The notes beneath the pieces were generated by a model. The model made no database searches. It was given only the letters and a program-made list of their open reading frames with translations, and was not told where the DNA came from. DNA of 9,418 nt from Spirochaetaceae bacterium (GTDB lineage Bacteria > Spirochaetota > Spirochaetia > B11-G9): the NCBI GenBank assembly GCA_030600745.1, contig JAUVLL010000099.1, positions 1 through 9,418 on the forward strand. The letters are read 5' to 3'. The position numbers were made by a program, and so were the translations under genes. Positions 1 through 6,068 of this stretch are shown here, piece after piece. Each line of letters starts with the position of its first letter. The first letter of the stretch is position 1.

Positions 1-2
1 TA

Positions 3-566
3 GTTTCTCTTTATCAGGGAGATGAACCTGATGATTCCTATATTGAAGGTATTCAGGACCTTGCCGTTAGTGAGAATGTTGATTTGCATTTGATTTCCGG
101 GAGAGTTTCGTCAGTTAGAATGATGAACGATGATGGAGAACGTCTGTATACCAGCAGAGATGTTCTTGTTAATGCAGATATTGCAACATTCCTTCCTAAG
201 TGGGAGGGATTCGGAAATGCTTTCCTTGAAGCTGTTTCCTGCCGGGTTCCTGTAGTAGTGTCTACATATCTGGTTTACAAGACCGATATCAAGGGTGCGG
301 GTTTTGATAATATTGAAATACGGGATGATTATGATGATAATGGCCTATTAAAAATACACGAATCGGTCCTTGATGAGGTCCATCTGATTCTAAATGATTC
401 CGGGAAGATGCAGGTAATGGTGGATGGTAATTTTGAAAAAGGGAAGAAGGAATTTGGTTTTGATATGTTATCGGCAAAATTGAATGGGCTTCTCGAATCA
501 TATTCAGATGAAATTCGTGCTTCCCGCCGTCGATTGCAGAAATCCAAGAAAAGTTATGCCGTATAG
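3..566 (+). CDS. Glycosyltransferase family 4 (GT-B), C-terminal part; 5' end outside window
   Basis: This reading frame is open from the first complete codon at position 3 to a TAG at 564-566, so the gene begins upstream and only the last 187 residues are seen. They form the C-terminal Rossmann domain of a retaining GT-B glycosyltransferase, which binds the nucleotide-sugar donor. A 'HLISGRVS' strand is followed by the E-x7-E signature in 'WEGFGNAFLEAV', whose two glutamates are encoded at 204-206 and 228-230, and then by 'PVVVSTYLVYKTDI'. The 'EGFGNAxLEAV...PVVV..Y.....DI...GF' pattern recalls the branch containing mannosylglucosylglycerate and glucosylglycerate synthases, but that placement is from memory and the acceptor cannot be read from this half. 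The Lys/Arg-rich tail suggests a complete C-terminus. It lies 62 bases before the DeoR-type gene on the same strand, with no clear terminator between, so co-transcription is possible. Family assignment is firm; substrate is not. Confidence 0.85.
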   Translation, partial: VSLYQGDEPDDSYIEGIQDLAVSENVDLHLISGRVSSVRMMNDDGERLYTSRDVLVNADIATFLPKWEGFGNAFLEAVSCRVPVVVSTYLVYKTDIKGAGFDNIEIRDDYDDNGLLKIHESVLDEVHLILNDSGKMQVMVDGNFEKGKKEFGFDMLSAKLNGLLESYSDEIRASRRRLQKSKKSYAV

Positions 567-628
567 CACGCTACGTCTCCAGACTCTATCATGTTGCATT
601 TGAAACAGAAGAGGAATAGTATGATTGT

Positions 629-1432
629 ATGGAAAATATTGATCAAAGCAGACAGCTGCAGTCACAAGGGAAAAGACAAAAGAGGATTATTGAATTAGTT
701 CAGAGAGACGGGCATGTACGGGTTCCTGATTTAAGTAAATTATTGAATGTAGCGGAGATAACGATTCGAAGAGATCTGGTAATGCTTGAAAATAAAAGCC
801 TGCTGGAAAGAACTCATGGCGGAGCTATAGCGATCAGACGGATTCATGAAGAGACAAACTACAATAGCAGATCGGATCTTGAACTGGAAAATAAGGATAT
901 TATCGCAAAATTTGCCGCTGATTTAATTGATGACGGTGATACTGTATTTATCAATGGCGGTTCCACTACGTTTCATGTTTTCAGATATATCAACAGGAAA
1001 AATGTTAAGGTTATCACAACGAATGCCGCTTGTATAAGTCAGGTAAATGAGCATCAGGGAATAGAACTGACCCTGGCGGGTGGGCTCTACACCCCAGGAT
1101 CAAATACATTCAGCGGCGGATTTACAAACGATATTTTAAACCAGGTGAATGCCAACAAGGCCATACTTGGTGTTCACGGTATTAGCTGCCATTATGGATT
1201 GACGACGCCAAGACAGCACGCTGCGGAATCGACGAAAATTATGATCAACAGGACAAGAGGCGAGATCATAGTAGTTGCAGATCACCGGAAGATAGGGCTG
1301 GTTTCAGATTATGTTACGGCACCGGCGAATAGAATTACCACACTTATTACTGACTGGTTTCCTGATATTGGGTACATCAAGGATTTTCAGGAGTTGGGAA
1401 TAAAGGTGATTCAGACAAGACCCCGTCCCTAG
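629..1432 (+). CDS. DeoR/GlpR-family transcriptional repressor
   Basis: A 267-residue cytoplasmic regulator of usual length for the family. Residues about 16-69 form the DeoR winged helix-turn-helix: 'KRIIELVQRDGHVRV..L', the recognition-helix motif 'EITIRRDL' and the wing 'LLERTHGGAIA'. Residues about 88-250 form the NagB/RpiA-like sugar-phosphate sensor domain, with 'FINGGSTT' (107-114), 'VITTNA' (128-133), 'LAGGLYTPGSNTFSGG' (149-164), Glu200 and 'VVADHRKIG' (215-223), all positions typical of effector-binding DeoR proteins. Such proteins bind phosphorylated sugars or glycerol 3-phosphate and release DNA. The ATG at 629 is preferred because an in-frame TAG at 617-619 blocks anything earlier; GAGG at 611-614 is 14 bases away, which is long. 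A nearer ATG at 621 is out of frame. The gene sits immediately before the ugp-type operon, so it probably controls it with a phosphorylated effector. This is inferred from position. Confidence 0.92.
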   Translation: MENIDQSRQLQSQGKRQKRIIELVQRDGHVRVPDLSKLLNVAEITIRRDLVMLENKSLLERTHGGAIAIRRIHEETNYNSRSDLELENKDIIAKFAADLIDDGDTVFINGGSTTFHVFRYINRKNVKVITTNAACISQVNEHQGIELTLAGGLYTPGSNTFSGGFTNDILNQVNANKAILGVHGISCHYGLTTPRQHAAESTKIMINRTRGEIIVVADHRKIGLVSDYVTAPANRITTLITDWFPDIGYIKDFQELGIKVIQTRPRP

Positions 1433-1455
1433 AGAATTCTGTGTTATTAGTTCTA

Positions 1456-1471
1456 CAGGAAAATATTCCTG
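1456..1471. promoter_or_regulatory. Inverted repeat CAGGAA-AATA-TTCCTG after the DeoR gene
   Basis: A perfect 6-bp dyad with a 4-base centre lies 24 bases after the repressor stop. No T-tract follows (the next bases are AAGTGAGTG), so it is a poor intrinsic terminator. It could be an operator or a weak RNA hairpin at the end of the regulator transcript. Confidence 0.35.
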
Positions 1472-1501
1472 AAGTGAGTGTTTCTCTATGTGCTGTTTGA
1501 A

Positions 1502-1520
1502 TGAACAATAATGTTGTTTA
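1502..1520. promoter_or_regulatory. Candidate repressor operator, TGAACAA-N5-TTGTTTA
   Basis: The arms TGAACAA and TTGTTTA form an imperfect inverted repeat (one mismatch) around TAATG. It lies about 70 bases upstream of the -35 box of the ugp-type promoter. The half-site GAACAAT (1503-1509) recurs at 1577-1583, next to that -35 box. The DeoR-type regulator encoded directly upstream is the obvious candidate to bind here, but no consensus for this protein is known to me. Confidence 0.35.
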
Positions 1521-1579
1521 GTTTGATTATTCATGATCGTAATTATACATATATATGGGATATTATGATAGAAAAAGAA

Positions 1580-1590
1580 CAATTTAATTG
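1580..1590. promoter_or_regulatory. Palindrome CAATT-T-AATTG overlapping the -35 box
   Basis: A perfect 11-base palindrome with a central T. Its right end shares TTG (1588-1590) with the TTGACA -35 element, so a protein bound here would block RNA polymerase. The preceding bases complete a second copy of the GAACAAT half-site (1577-1583). AT-rich palindromes of this size arise by chance, so the position is the main support. Confidence 0.35.
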
Positions 1591-1616
1591 ACAATCTGTA
1601 AATCATATGGTTTAAT
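1588..1616 (+). promoter_or_regulatory. Sigma-70 promoter of the ugp-type operon
   Basis: A consensus -35 box TTGACA (1588-1593) is followed by a 17-base spacer and a -10 box TTTAAT (1611-1616, five of six matches to TATAAT). Transcription would start near 1623, giving a leader of about 25 bases that contains the strong ribosome site AAAGGAG (1636-1642), six bases before the ATG at 1649. It is the best promoter match in the window and suggests the operon can be transcribed strongly when not repressed. Confidence 0.75.
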
Positions 1617-1648
1617 TATTCTATATATAATTCTTAAAGGAGAAGAAG

Positions 1649-2986
1649 ATGGAAAAATTGAAAATGATAGTTATTGCTATGCTGATAACTGTAATTCTTC
1701 CTTTTGCAGTATTTGCAGGCGGAAGTGTAGATGTGGATGAATCTGCTACAGTTTCAATTGAGTTCTGGCATGCTATGTCAGGAGCAAGAGTTGATCTGAT
1801 TCAGGGTATTGTTGATAAATTTATGGCTGAAAATCCCAATATCAAAGTTGATGTGCAGTATACAGGGTCTTATAATGATACCCTGAATAAAGTTAAATCA
1901 GCTTATAAAGCCGGGAATGCACCCGATGTTTTTCATTCATATGAAATAGGTACTCTTGGACTTATCAACAGTGGAATTATTTCACCATTGGACGAGATTG
2001 CAAAGAAGTTTAAGAGAAAGATACCCTGGGATGATTTTTTTACTCCGGTACAGAGTTATTACAAATATCAGGGTGAACACTACTCTATGCCGTTTAACTC
2101 ATCAACTCCATTGATTTTTTATAATAAAACTTTTTTTAAGAAAGCAGGTCTGGATGTGGATAATCCTCCAAAAACATATGAAGATATCAGAGCTGCTGCT
2201 GTTAAATTAAAAGCTGCCGGTTATGAAAATCCTGTTACCTGGAATCTCCATTCCTGGTATTTTGAACAGATGATCTGCCTTCAGGATGAACCTTTTGTAA
2301 ATGATAAAAACGGACGAAGCGGAAAACTTCCTACAGAAGTAGTTTTTAATGGCGAAGCCGGACAGAATGTTCTCAACTGGTGGATCGGAATGGAAAAAGA
2401 CGGATTGTTTTTAGATGTTGGTCCGGGATGGTCTAATCATAGAGCAGCTTTTGGTTCAGGCGAAGTTGCAATAGTAATGTCTTCATCATCAGATGTAAAC
2501 AGACTTACCGCAGCTCTTGAAGAAAAAGGATGGGGAATGGGTACCGGATATATCCCAAGACCTGAAGGTGCAAAGGGCGGAGTAGCTATTGGTGGCGGAT
2601 CACTGTGGATGACTAATAATCATACTTCGGAAGAAGAACTTGCCGCATTAAAACTGATTACCTATATTTCTGAAGATGAGTCACAGATTGCATGGCATAA
2701 AGGAACAGGATATTTTCCGGTTCGAAAAACTGCAATGGATCAGCTTAAATCCGAAGGATGGTTTGATGAGAATCCTAATTATCTAACAGCGTTTAATCAG
2801 CTCCTGGATAGTCCTGAAACATTGAATACATCAGGCGGACTTCTGGGAATATTCCCGGAAGCAAGGGAACTTATTCAATCTGCAATTCAGGAAATGTATA
2901 CAGGGAAACCTGTTAAGCAGGCACTGGATGAAGCAGCTGCAAAAGCTAATGCTTCTATTGCTGAATGGAATGAAGTAATTCAATAA
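1649..2986 (+). CDS. ugpB: ABC transporter periplasmic binding protein, glycerol-3-phosphate type (UgpB-like)
   Basis: A 445-residue family-1 solute-binding protein, close to E. coli UgpB in length. Residues 1-23 are a signal peptide with cleavage after 'VFA'; there is no lipobox cysteine, so the mature protein is likely free in the periplasm. UgpB hallmarks follow in order: 'FWHAMSG' (39-45), 'GNAPDVFHSYEIGT' (89-102), 'MPFNSSTP' (147-154), 'FYNKTFFKKAGLD' (157-169), 'AIGGGSLWM' (313-321), 'WHKGTGYFPV' (349-358) and a C-terminal 'MYTGKPVKQALDEA'. The E. coli residues that contact sn-glycerol 3-phosphate appear to have counterparts here: Tyr75, Glu99, Ser151/152, Ser279-281, Gly315-317, Tyr355 and Arg406. 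This supports uptake of glycerol 3-phosphate or a glycerophosphodiester, though the alignment was done by eye. It is the first gene of the operon, with its own strong promoter and ribosome site, and a downstream hairpin probably keeps its mRNA more abundant than that of the permeases. Confidence 0.93.
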   Translation: MEKLKMIVIAMLITVILPFAVFAGGSVDVDESATVSIEFWHAMSGARVDLIQGIVDKFMAENPNIKVDVQYTGSYNDTLNKVKSAYKAGNAPDVFHSYEIGTLGLINSGIISPLDEIAKKFKRKIPWDDFFTPVQSYYKYQGEHYSMPFNSSTPLIFYNKTFFKKAGLDVDNPPKTYEDIRAAAVKLKAAGYENPVTWNLHSWYFEQMICLQDEPFVNDKNGRSGKLPTEVVFNGEAGQNVLNWWIGMEKDGLFLDVGPGWSNHRAAFGSGEVAIVMSSSSDVNRLTAALEEKGWGMGTGYIPRPEGAKGGVAIGGGSLWMTNNHTSEEELAALKLITYISEDESQIAWHKGTGYFPVRKTAMDQLKSEGWFDENPNYLTAFNQLLDSPETLNTSGGLLGIFPEARELIQSAIQEMYTGKPVKQALDEAAAKANASIAEWNEVIQ

Positions 2987-3008
2987 TCACAAACGATTTA
3001 CTATTTGT

Positions 3009-3036
3009 GGAAGCTGCCATTATTGTGGCAGCTTCC
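3009..3036 (+). terminator. Intercistronic hairpin between ugpB and ugpA (attenuator or mRNA stabiliser)
   Basis: The arms GGAAGCTGCCA (3009-3019) and TGGCAGCTTCC (3026-3036) pair perfectly over 11 bp around the loop TTATTG, and only TTTG follows. It sits in the 67-base gap after ugpB, and the ugpA ribosome site begins eight bases later. The short T-run suggests partial rather than full termination. Such elements after binding-protein genes, as after malE, raise binding-protein expression over permease expression by stopping 3' decay and some read-through. Confidence 0.85.
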
Positions 3037-3043
3037 TTTGATT

Positions 3044-3047
3044 GAGG
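3044..3047 (+). promoter_or_regulatory. Ribosome binding site that sets the ugpA start
   Basis: GAGG lies six bases before the ATG at 3054, the usual distance. It overlaps the in-frame TTG at 3042 and directly abuts the ATG at 3048, so neither of those can be the main start. Confidence 0.7.
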
Positions 3048-3053
3048 ATGATA

Positions 3054-3923
3054 ATGAAACAGTCCACTTTTGATAATAAATATCTCCCTTATATTTTGCT
3101 GATACCCACATTTTTTATTCTTGTGGTTTTTCTTTTCTACCCCGCAATAGAAACTTTCAGATTAAGTTTTTTCAAAATACATCCATGGACAGGCGCTGAG
3201 AAATTTGCCGGATTTTATAATTTTGTAAAAATATTTACTAATAGGGATTATTTAAGAAGTTTTATACTTTCTGCTTTTTTTGCCCTGATAGTAATTGCTG
3301 CGGGACTTTTTTTAAGTCTTTTAATTGCTTTACTATTAAATCAGAAAATTAAAGGAATGCGTTTTTATCGTTCTCTTTTAATATGGCCTTATGCTTTGTC
3401 TCCGGCAATTGCCGGTGCATTGTTTAATTTTTTGTTTAATCCGGCCAATGGTGTATTGTGCTATTTTACCGGGTTCCGTACGTGGCTTACTAATGGGAAT
3501 ACAGCAATAATAGTAGTTATAATTGCAGCGGTATGGAAGAACCTTGGATATAATATAATTTTTTATCTAACATCATTACGTAATGTCCCCGGAGCAGCAC
3601 TTGAGTCGGCATCGATAGATGGAGCAGGTTCGGTAAAAAAATTCATCTATATTACATTTGCTTTTCTTTCACCTACAACTTTTTTTCTTTTTGTTATGAA
3701 TACCATATATGCATATTTTGCAAGTTTCGGTTTAATAGATGTATTAACAGAGGGCGGACCATCCGGTTCTACAAAGATACTCATCTATTACCTTTATAAA
3801 GATTTCTTTGTTCACTCCAAGATAGGGTATGCAGCGGCTGAGAGTCTTGTATTATTCAGCCTTGTTGTTGGAGTTACAGCACTTCAGTTCCGGACAGCCG
3901 GGAAAAAGGTTCATTATCAATAA
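3054..3923 (+). CDS. ugpA: ABC transporter permease, glycerol-3-phosphate type (UgpA-like)
   Basis: An inner-membrane permease subunit of 289 residues with about six hydrophobic segments (roughly 12-30, 70-96, 105-127, 150-172, 203-224 and 257-278). It matches E. coli UgpA along its length: 'YLPYILLIP' near the N-terminus, 'RFYRSLLIWPYALSPAIAG' (103-121), 'FNFLFNPANGVL' (124-135), 'VWKNLGYN' (160-167), the EAA loop with Glu184, 'IDGAGSVKKF' (188-197) and 'LSP' (205-207), 'FVMNTIYAYF' (213-222), 'EGGPSGST' and a terminal 'KVHYQ' against 'KVRYQ' in E. coli. The EAA loop would dock on the ATPase subunit. The ATG at 3054 is chosen from its ribosome site; in-frame TTG 3042 and ATG 3048 are alternatives that would add two to four residues. 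It is the second gene of the operon and pairs with ugpE, 16 bases downstream. Confidence 0.93.
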   Translation: MKQSTFDNKYLPYILLIPTFFILVVFLFYPAIETFRLSFFKIHPWTGAEKFAGFYNFVKIFTNRDYLRSFILSAFFALIVIAAGLFLSLLIALLLNQKIKGMRFYRSLLIWPYALSPAIAGALFNFLFNPANGVLCYFTGFRTWLTNGNTAIIVVIIAAVWKNLGYNIIFYLTSLRNVPGAALESASIDGAGSVKKFIYITFAFLSPTTFFLFVMNTIYAYFASFGLIDVLTEGGPSGSTKILIYYLYKDFFVHSKIGYAAAESLVLFSLVVGVTALQFRTAGKKVHYQ

Positions 3924-3927
3924 CAGA

Positions 3928-3933
3928 CAGGAG
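3928..3933 (+). promoter_or_regulatory. Ribosome binding site that sets the ugpE start
   Basis: CAGGAG lies six bases before the ATG at 3940 and just after the ugpA stop. The frame stays open back to 3829 inside ugpA, but the upstream candidates lack a ribosome site and encode a sequence unlike UgpE, so 3940 is the start. Confidence 0.75.
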
Positions 3934-3939
3934 TCAACT

Positions 3940-4764
3940 ATGCGTCAGACAAAAAATAAAATTATGGGTATACATCTATTATTAATAATGAGTGTTTTAA
4001 TTATCAGTCTTCCTGTTATTTTAGCTTTAATAATCAGTACGCAGACAGAAGCACAGGTTATGTCATATCCACCTGGATTAATTCCAGGTACAAATATGGT
4101 AAATAATTATATTGCAGCATGGAATGGAGTTAATCTTGGGCGAATGATTATTAATTCAACGATTATTGCTTTCGGTGTAATTTTTGGTAAAGTTACAATG
4201 AGTCTATTGGCGGCTTTTGCTTTTACACATTTTGAATTTAAAGGGAGAAACTTCCTTTTTGGTGCTATTCTGGTAACTCTGCTTCTTCCTGTCCCGGTAA
4301 GAATAGTGGCTCTTTTCGATGTTATACGGAGTATGCATTGGATAGATACTTATGCGGGTTTAATTATTCCTTTCTGGGCAAGTGCTACAAGCATTTTTAT
4401 CCTTATTCAGAGATTTAAAACAGTTCCTTCTGAACTAATTGATGCATCAAAGATGGATGGTTGTACTCCAATGCAGTATTTTTTTAAAGTACTGCTTCCT
4501 CTTACCAGGAGTACAATAGGGGCTTTGGTAGTCATTAACTTTATCTACATATGGAATCAATATTTATGGCCTCTGATGGCTACAAATTCAAAGGAGATGC
4601 GTGTAGTTCAGGTTGGTATCAAGATGCTTATGAGTACGGAATCTACAAATAACTGGGGTGTAATAATGGCCGGCGTTATTATAACAATGATTCCACCCCT
4701 GTTTGTATTTGTTGTAATGCAGGAAAGTTTTATGAAGGGCTTTGCTTTACAGAGTGAGAAATAA
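3940..4764 (+). CDS. ugpE: ABC transporter permease, glycerol-3-phosphate type (UgpE-like)
   Basis: The second permease, 274 residues against about 281 in E. coli. Membrane segments lie at about 11-33, 69-97, 105-127, 136-157, 190-210 and 240-262. The C-terminal half is closely UgpE-like: 'TVPSELIDASKMDGCTPMQ' (161-179) is the EAA loop with Gly174, 'VLLPL' follows (184-188), then 'INFIYIWNQYLWPLM' (199-213), 'VGIKMLMSTES' (225-235) and the ending 'VMQESFMKGFALQSEK', against 'VMQRAFVRGLVDSEK' in E. coli as I recall it. Together with UgpA it forms the transmembrane channel for the ligand delivered by UgpB. No ATPase gene follows, unlike the E. coli ugpBAECQ order, so the complex must borrow an MsmK/UgpC-type ATPase from elsewhere, as many CUT1 importers do. 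A 50-base gap leads to the DHH gene. Confidence 0.93.
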   Translation: MRQTKNKIMGIHLLLIMSVLIISLPVILALIISTQTEAQVMSYPPGLIPGTNMVNNYIAAWNGVNLGRMIINSTIIAFGVIFGKVTMSLLAAFAFTHFEFKGRNFLFGAILVTLLLPVPVRIVALFDVIRSMHWIDTYAGLIIPFWASATSIFILIQRFKTVPSELIDASKMDGCTPMQYFFKVLLPLTRSTIGALVVINFIYIWNQYLWPLMATNSKEMRVVQVGIKMLMSTESTNNWGVIMAGVIITMIPPLFVFVVMQESFMKGFALQSEK

Positions 4765-4799
4765 TTTATAAAGGGACATATCTCCGTCTTTGATATAAA
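4765..4799 (+). other. Weak imperfect stem-loop between ugpE and the phosphoesterase gene
   Basis: TTTATA (4765-4770), AAG (4771-4773) and GGA (4774-4776) can pair with TCC (4783-4785), CTT (4788-4790) and TATAAA (4794-4799), leaving two small bulges. It is much weaker than the hairpin after ugpB and has no T-tract. It could modulate mRNA decay between the transporter and enzyme parts of the operon, or mean nothing. Confidence 0.3.
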
Positions 4800-4814
4800 T
4801 ACAGGGAAAGTTAA

Positions 4815-6068
4815 ATGAAAAATGAGCTTATTGCTGAAATGGAGGAAGCTGTCCTTACTTTAAAGAACTATCCTTCTAAAAAAATCATTCTGTTCCATCA
4901 TAATGATACGGATGGGCTTACATCGGGAACAATACTTTTAAATGCTTTCGAGGCAGCAGAATATAGTGTATCACGGTTTTCTTTGGAAAAGCCATATCCT
5001 CAGGTTCTGGAAAAGGTTTTTTCCGAAAGCGGGAAGATCATAATATTTACAGATTTTGCAGGCAGGATTGCACCAATAATTGCTAAATTAAATAACAGTA
5101 GGAATTTAGTATTAATAATTGATCATCATCCCGCAGAAGAATCCGGGGATGATAATGTTATAAATCTGGATGGAGAACTTTTTGGTCTTAAGGGTGATCG
5201 TGATATTTCTGCATCTGCAACATGCTTTCTTTTTACACAGATTTTGTTTGAAAGTATTGGTATGAATGCTGATTCCTTATCCCATCTTGGAGCCCTTGGT
5301 GCAATTGGAGATGGATTCCTGGTGGATGGAGTTCTTTCGGGTGTAAACAGAGAAGTTATGCAAATTGCACAGAAACAGGGGCTTATTAGAGTTGTTAAAA
5401 AGAATACCGGCGAAGATTACTTCATTATACTGAATGGTATTGAATACAATACTACTGATATTTGTATAGCACTGGATACTTTGGGAGGTGTGGGATACTA
5501 CCAGAATGGTACTGCTCTGGGGATTGAGCTCTGTCAAAAGGGTATAACACCAGCACTTAAAAAGTTAATTGATGAGCTTAATATAAAAAAAGAAGATATA
5601 TTTACCAGGGAAATTGAGACCCTTAAAAAAGAAATTAAGACAACGAAAAATCTAAACTGGTTTAATGCTGGAGACAGATTTCAACCTATGGGCGTTAAAA
5701 TGATAGGCGTTTTCTGCAATATAATTAAAAACATGGATTTTCTTGATAAAACTAAATATCTTGCCGGATTTCAAACAGTACCGAACGAAGTCCCGGGATT
5801 TGGTGAAATAGAGTTTAATTCTACAAAGATATCCATGAGGGTATCTGATTTTCTTACAGAGAAGATCAGAAGCGGATCTGCTCCGGGACTAAGCAGTTTC
5901 CTGCCCGCTGCCACTCTTAATATAGGGGGCTTTGCGGATGCCTGTCATGGATTATCGGCAGCTACAACAGTAAAAATTGGTCAGGAAGAGGCTCTGATTA
6001 TTGAAATTGAGAAAGAATTGACAAAACTGGGGAGAAACTGGAATGGGAACAGGAAAAGGATTTGGTAA
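4815..6068 (+). CDS. DHH/DHHA1-family phosphoesterase (RecJ-like, archaeal-type)
   Basis: A 417-residue cytoplasmic Mn2+-dependent phosphoesterase with all four DHH motifs: 'HNDTDG' (29-34, His29, Asp31, Asp33), 'FTDFAG' (78-83, Asp80), 'DHHP' (103-106) and 'GAIGD' (162-166, Asp166). The catalytic metal site therefore looks intact. The C-terminal substrate-binding DHHA1-like region (about 335-385) ends in 'GGFADACHGLSAATTV' (371-386), an unusual form of the normal GGHxxAAG motif. Family members include RecJ nucleases, nanoRNases/pAp phosphatases, cyclic-dinucleotide phosphodiesterases and pyrophosphatases; this one resembles the short archaeal RecJ-like group, but the substrate cannot be read from sequence. 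There is no signal peptide or membrane segment. AGGGA (4803-4807) precedes the ATG by seven bases. It follows the ugp transporter genes and overlaps the kinase by 26 bases, so it probably acts on the imported ligand or a derivative. A housekeeping oligonucleotide role is the alternative. Confidence 0.88.
   Translation: MKNELIAEMEEAVLTLKNYPSKKIILFHHNDTDGLTSGTILLNAFEAAEYSVSRFSLEKPYPQVLEKVFSESGKIIIFTDFAGRIAPIIAKLNNSRNLVLIIDHHPAEESGDDNVINLDGELFGLKGDRDISASATCFLFTQILFESIGMNADSLSHLGALGAIGDGFLVDGVLSGVNREVMQIAQKQGLIRVVKKNTGEDYFIILNGIEYNTTDICIALDTLGGVGYYQNGTALGIELCQKGITPALKKLIDELNIKKEDIFTREIETLKKEIKTTKNLNWFNAGDRFQPMGVKMIGVFCNIIKNMDFLDKTKYLAGFQTVPNEVPGFGEIEFNSTKISMRVSDFLTEKIRSGSAPGLSSFLPAATLNIGGFADACHGLSAATTVKIGQEEALIIEIEKELTKLGRNWNGNRKRIW
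6029..6034 (+). promoter_or_regulatory. Ribosome binding site of the GHMP kinase, inside the DHH gene
   Basis: GGGGAG lies eight bases before the ATG at 6043 and wholly within the end of the phosphoesterase coding region. Ribosomes translating the first gene would pass over it, so the two proteins are probably made in a coupled way. Confidence 0.6.

Noticed and set aside
567..628. Promoter or terminator between the glycosyltransferase and the DeoR gene
   Set aside because: No hairpin with a T-tract and no acceptable -35/-10 pair was seen in these 62 bases.
1523..1549. Second promoter, TTGATT (1523-1528) with TATACA (1544-1549)
   Set aside because: The spacer is 15 bases and both boxes are weaker than those of the promoter at 1588-1616.
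1548..1557. Palindrome CATATATATG upstream of the ugp promoter
   Set aside because: A simple AT alternation that is self-complementary by nature and expected often in such AT-rich DNA.
1304..1606. Minus-strand open frame of 100 codons across the end of the DeoR gene
   Set aside because: It is mostly antisense to a well-supported gene, has no ribosome site or recognisable domain, and its product looks like shadow translation.
1594..1616. Possible Pho box (CTGTAAATCATATGG...) upstream of ugpB
   Set aside because: Only the first half-repeat resembles CTGTCAT, and the second direct repeat is missing. PhoB-type control cannot be supported from this.
3829..3939. N-terminal extension of ugpE into ugpA
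   Set aside because: No ribosome site upstream, the added residues do not resemble UgpE, and CAGGAG at 3928-3933 points to ATG 3940.
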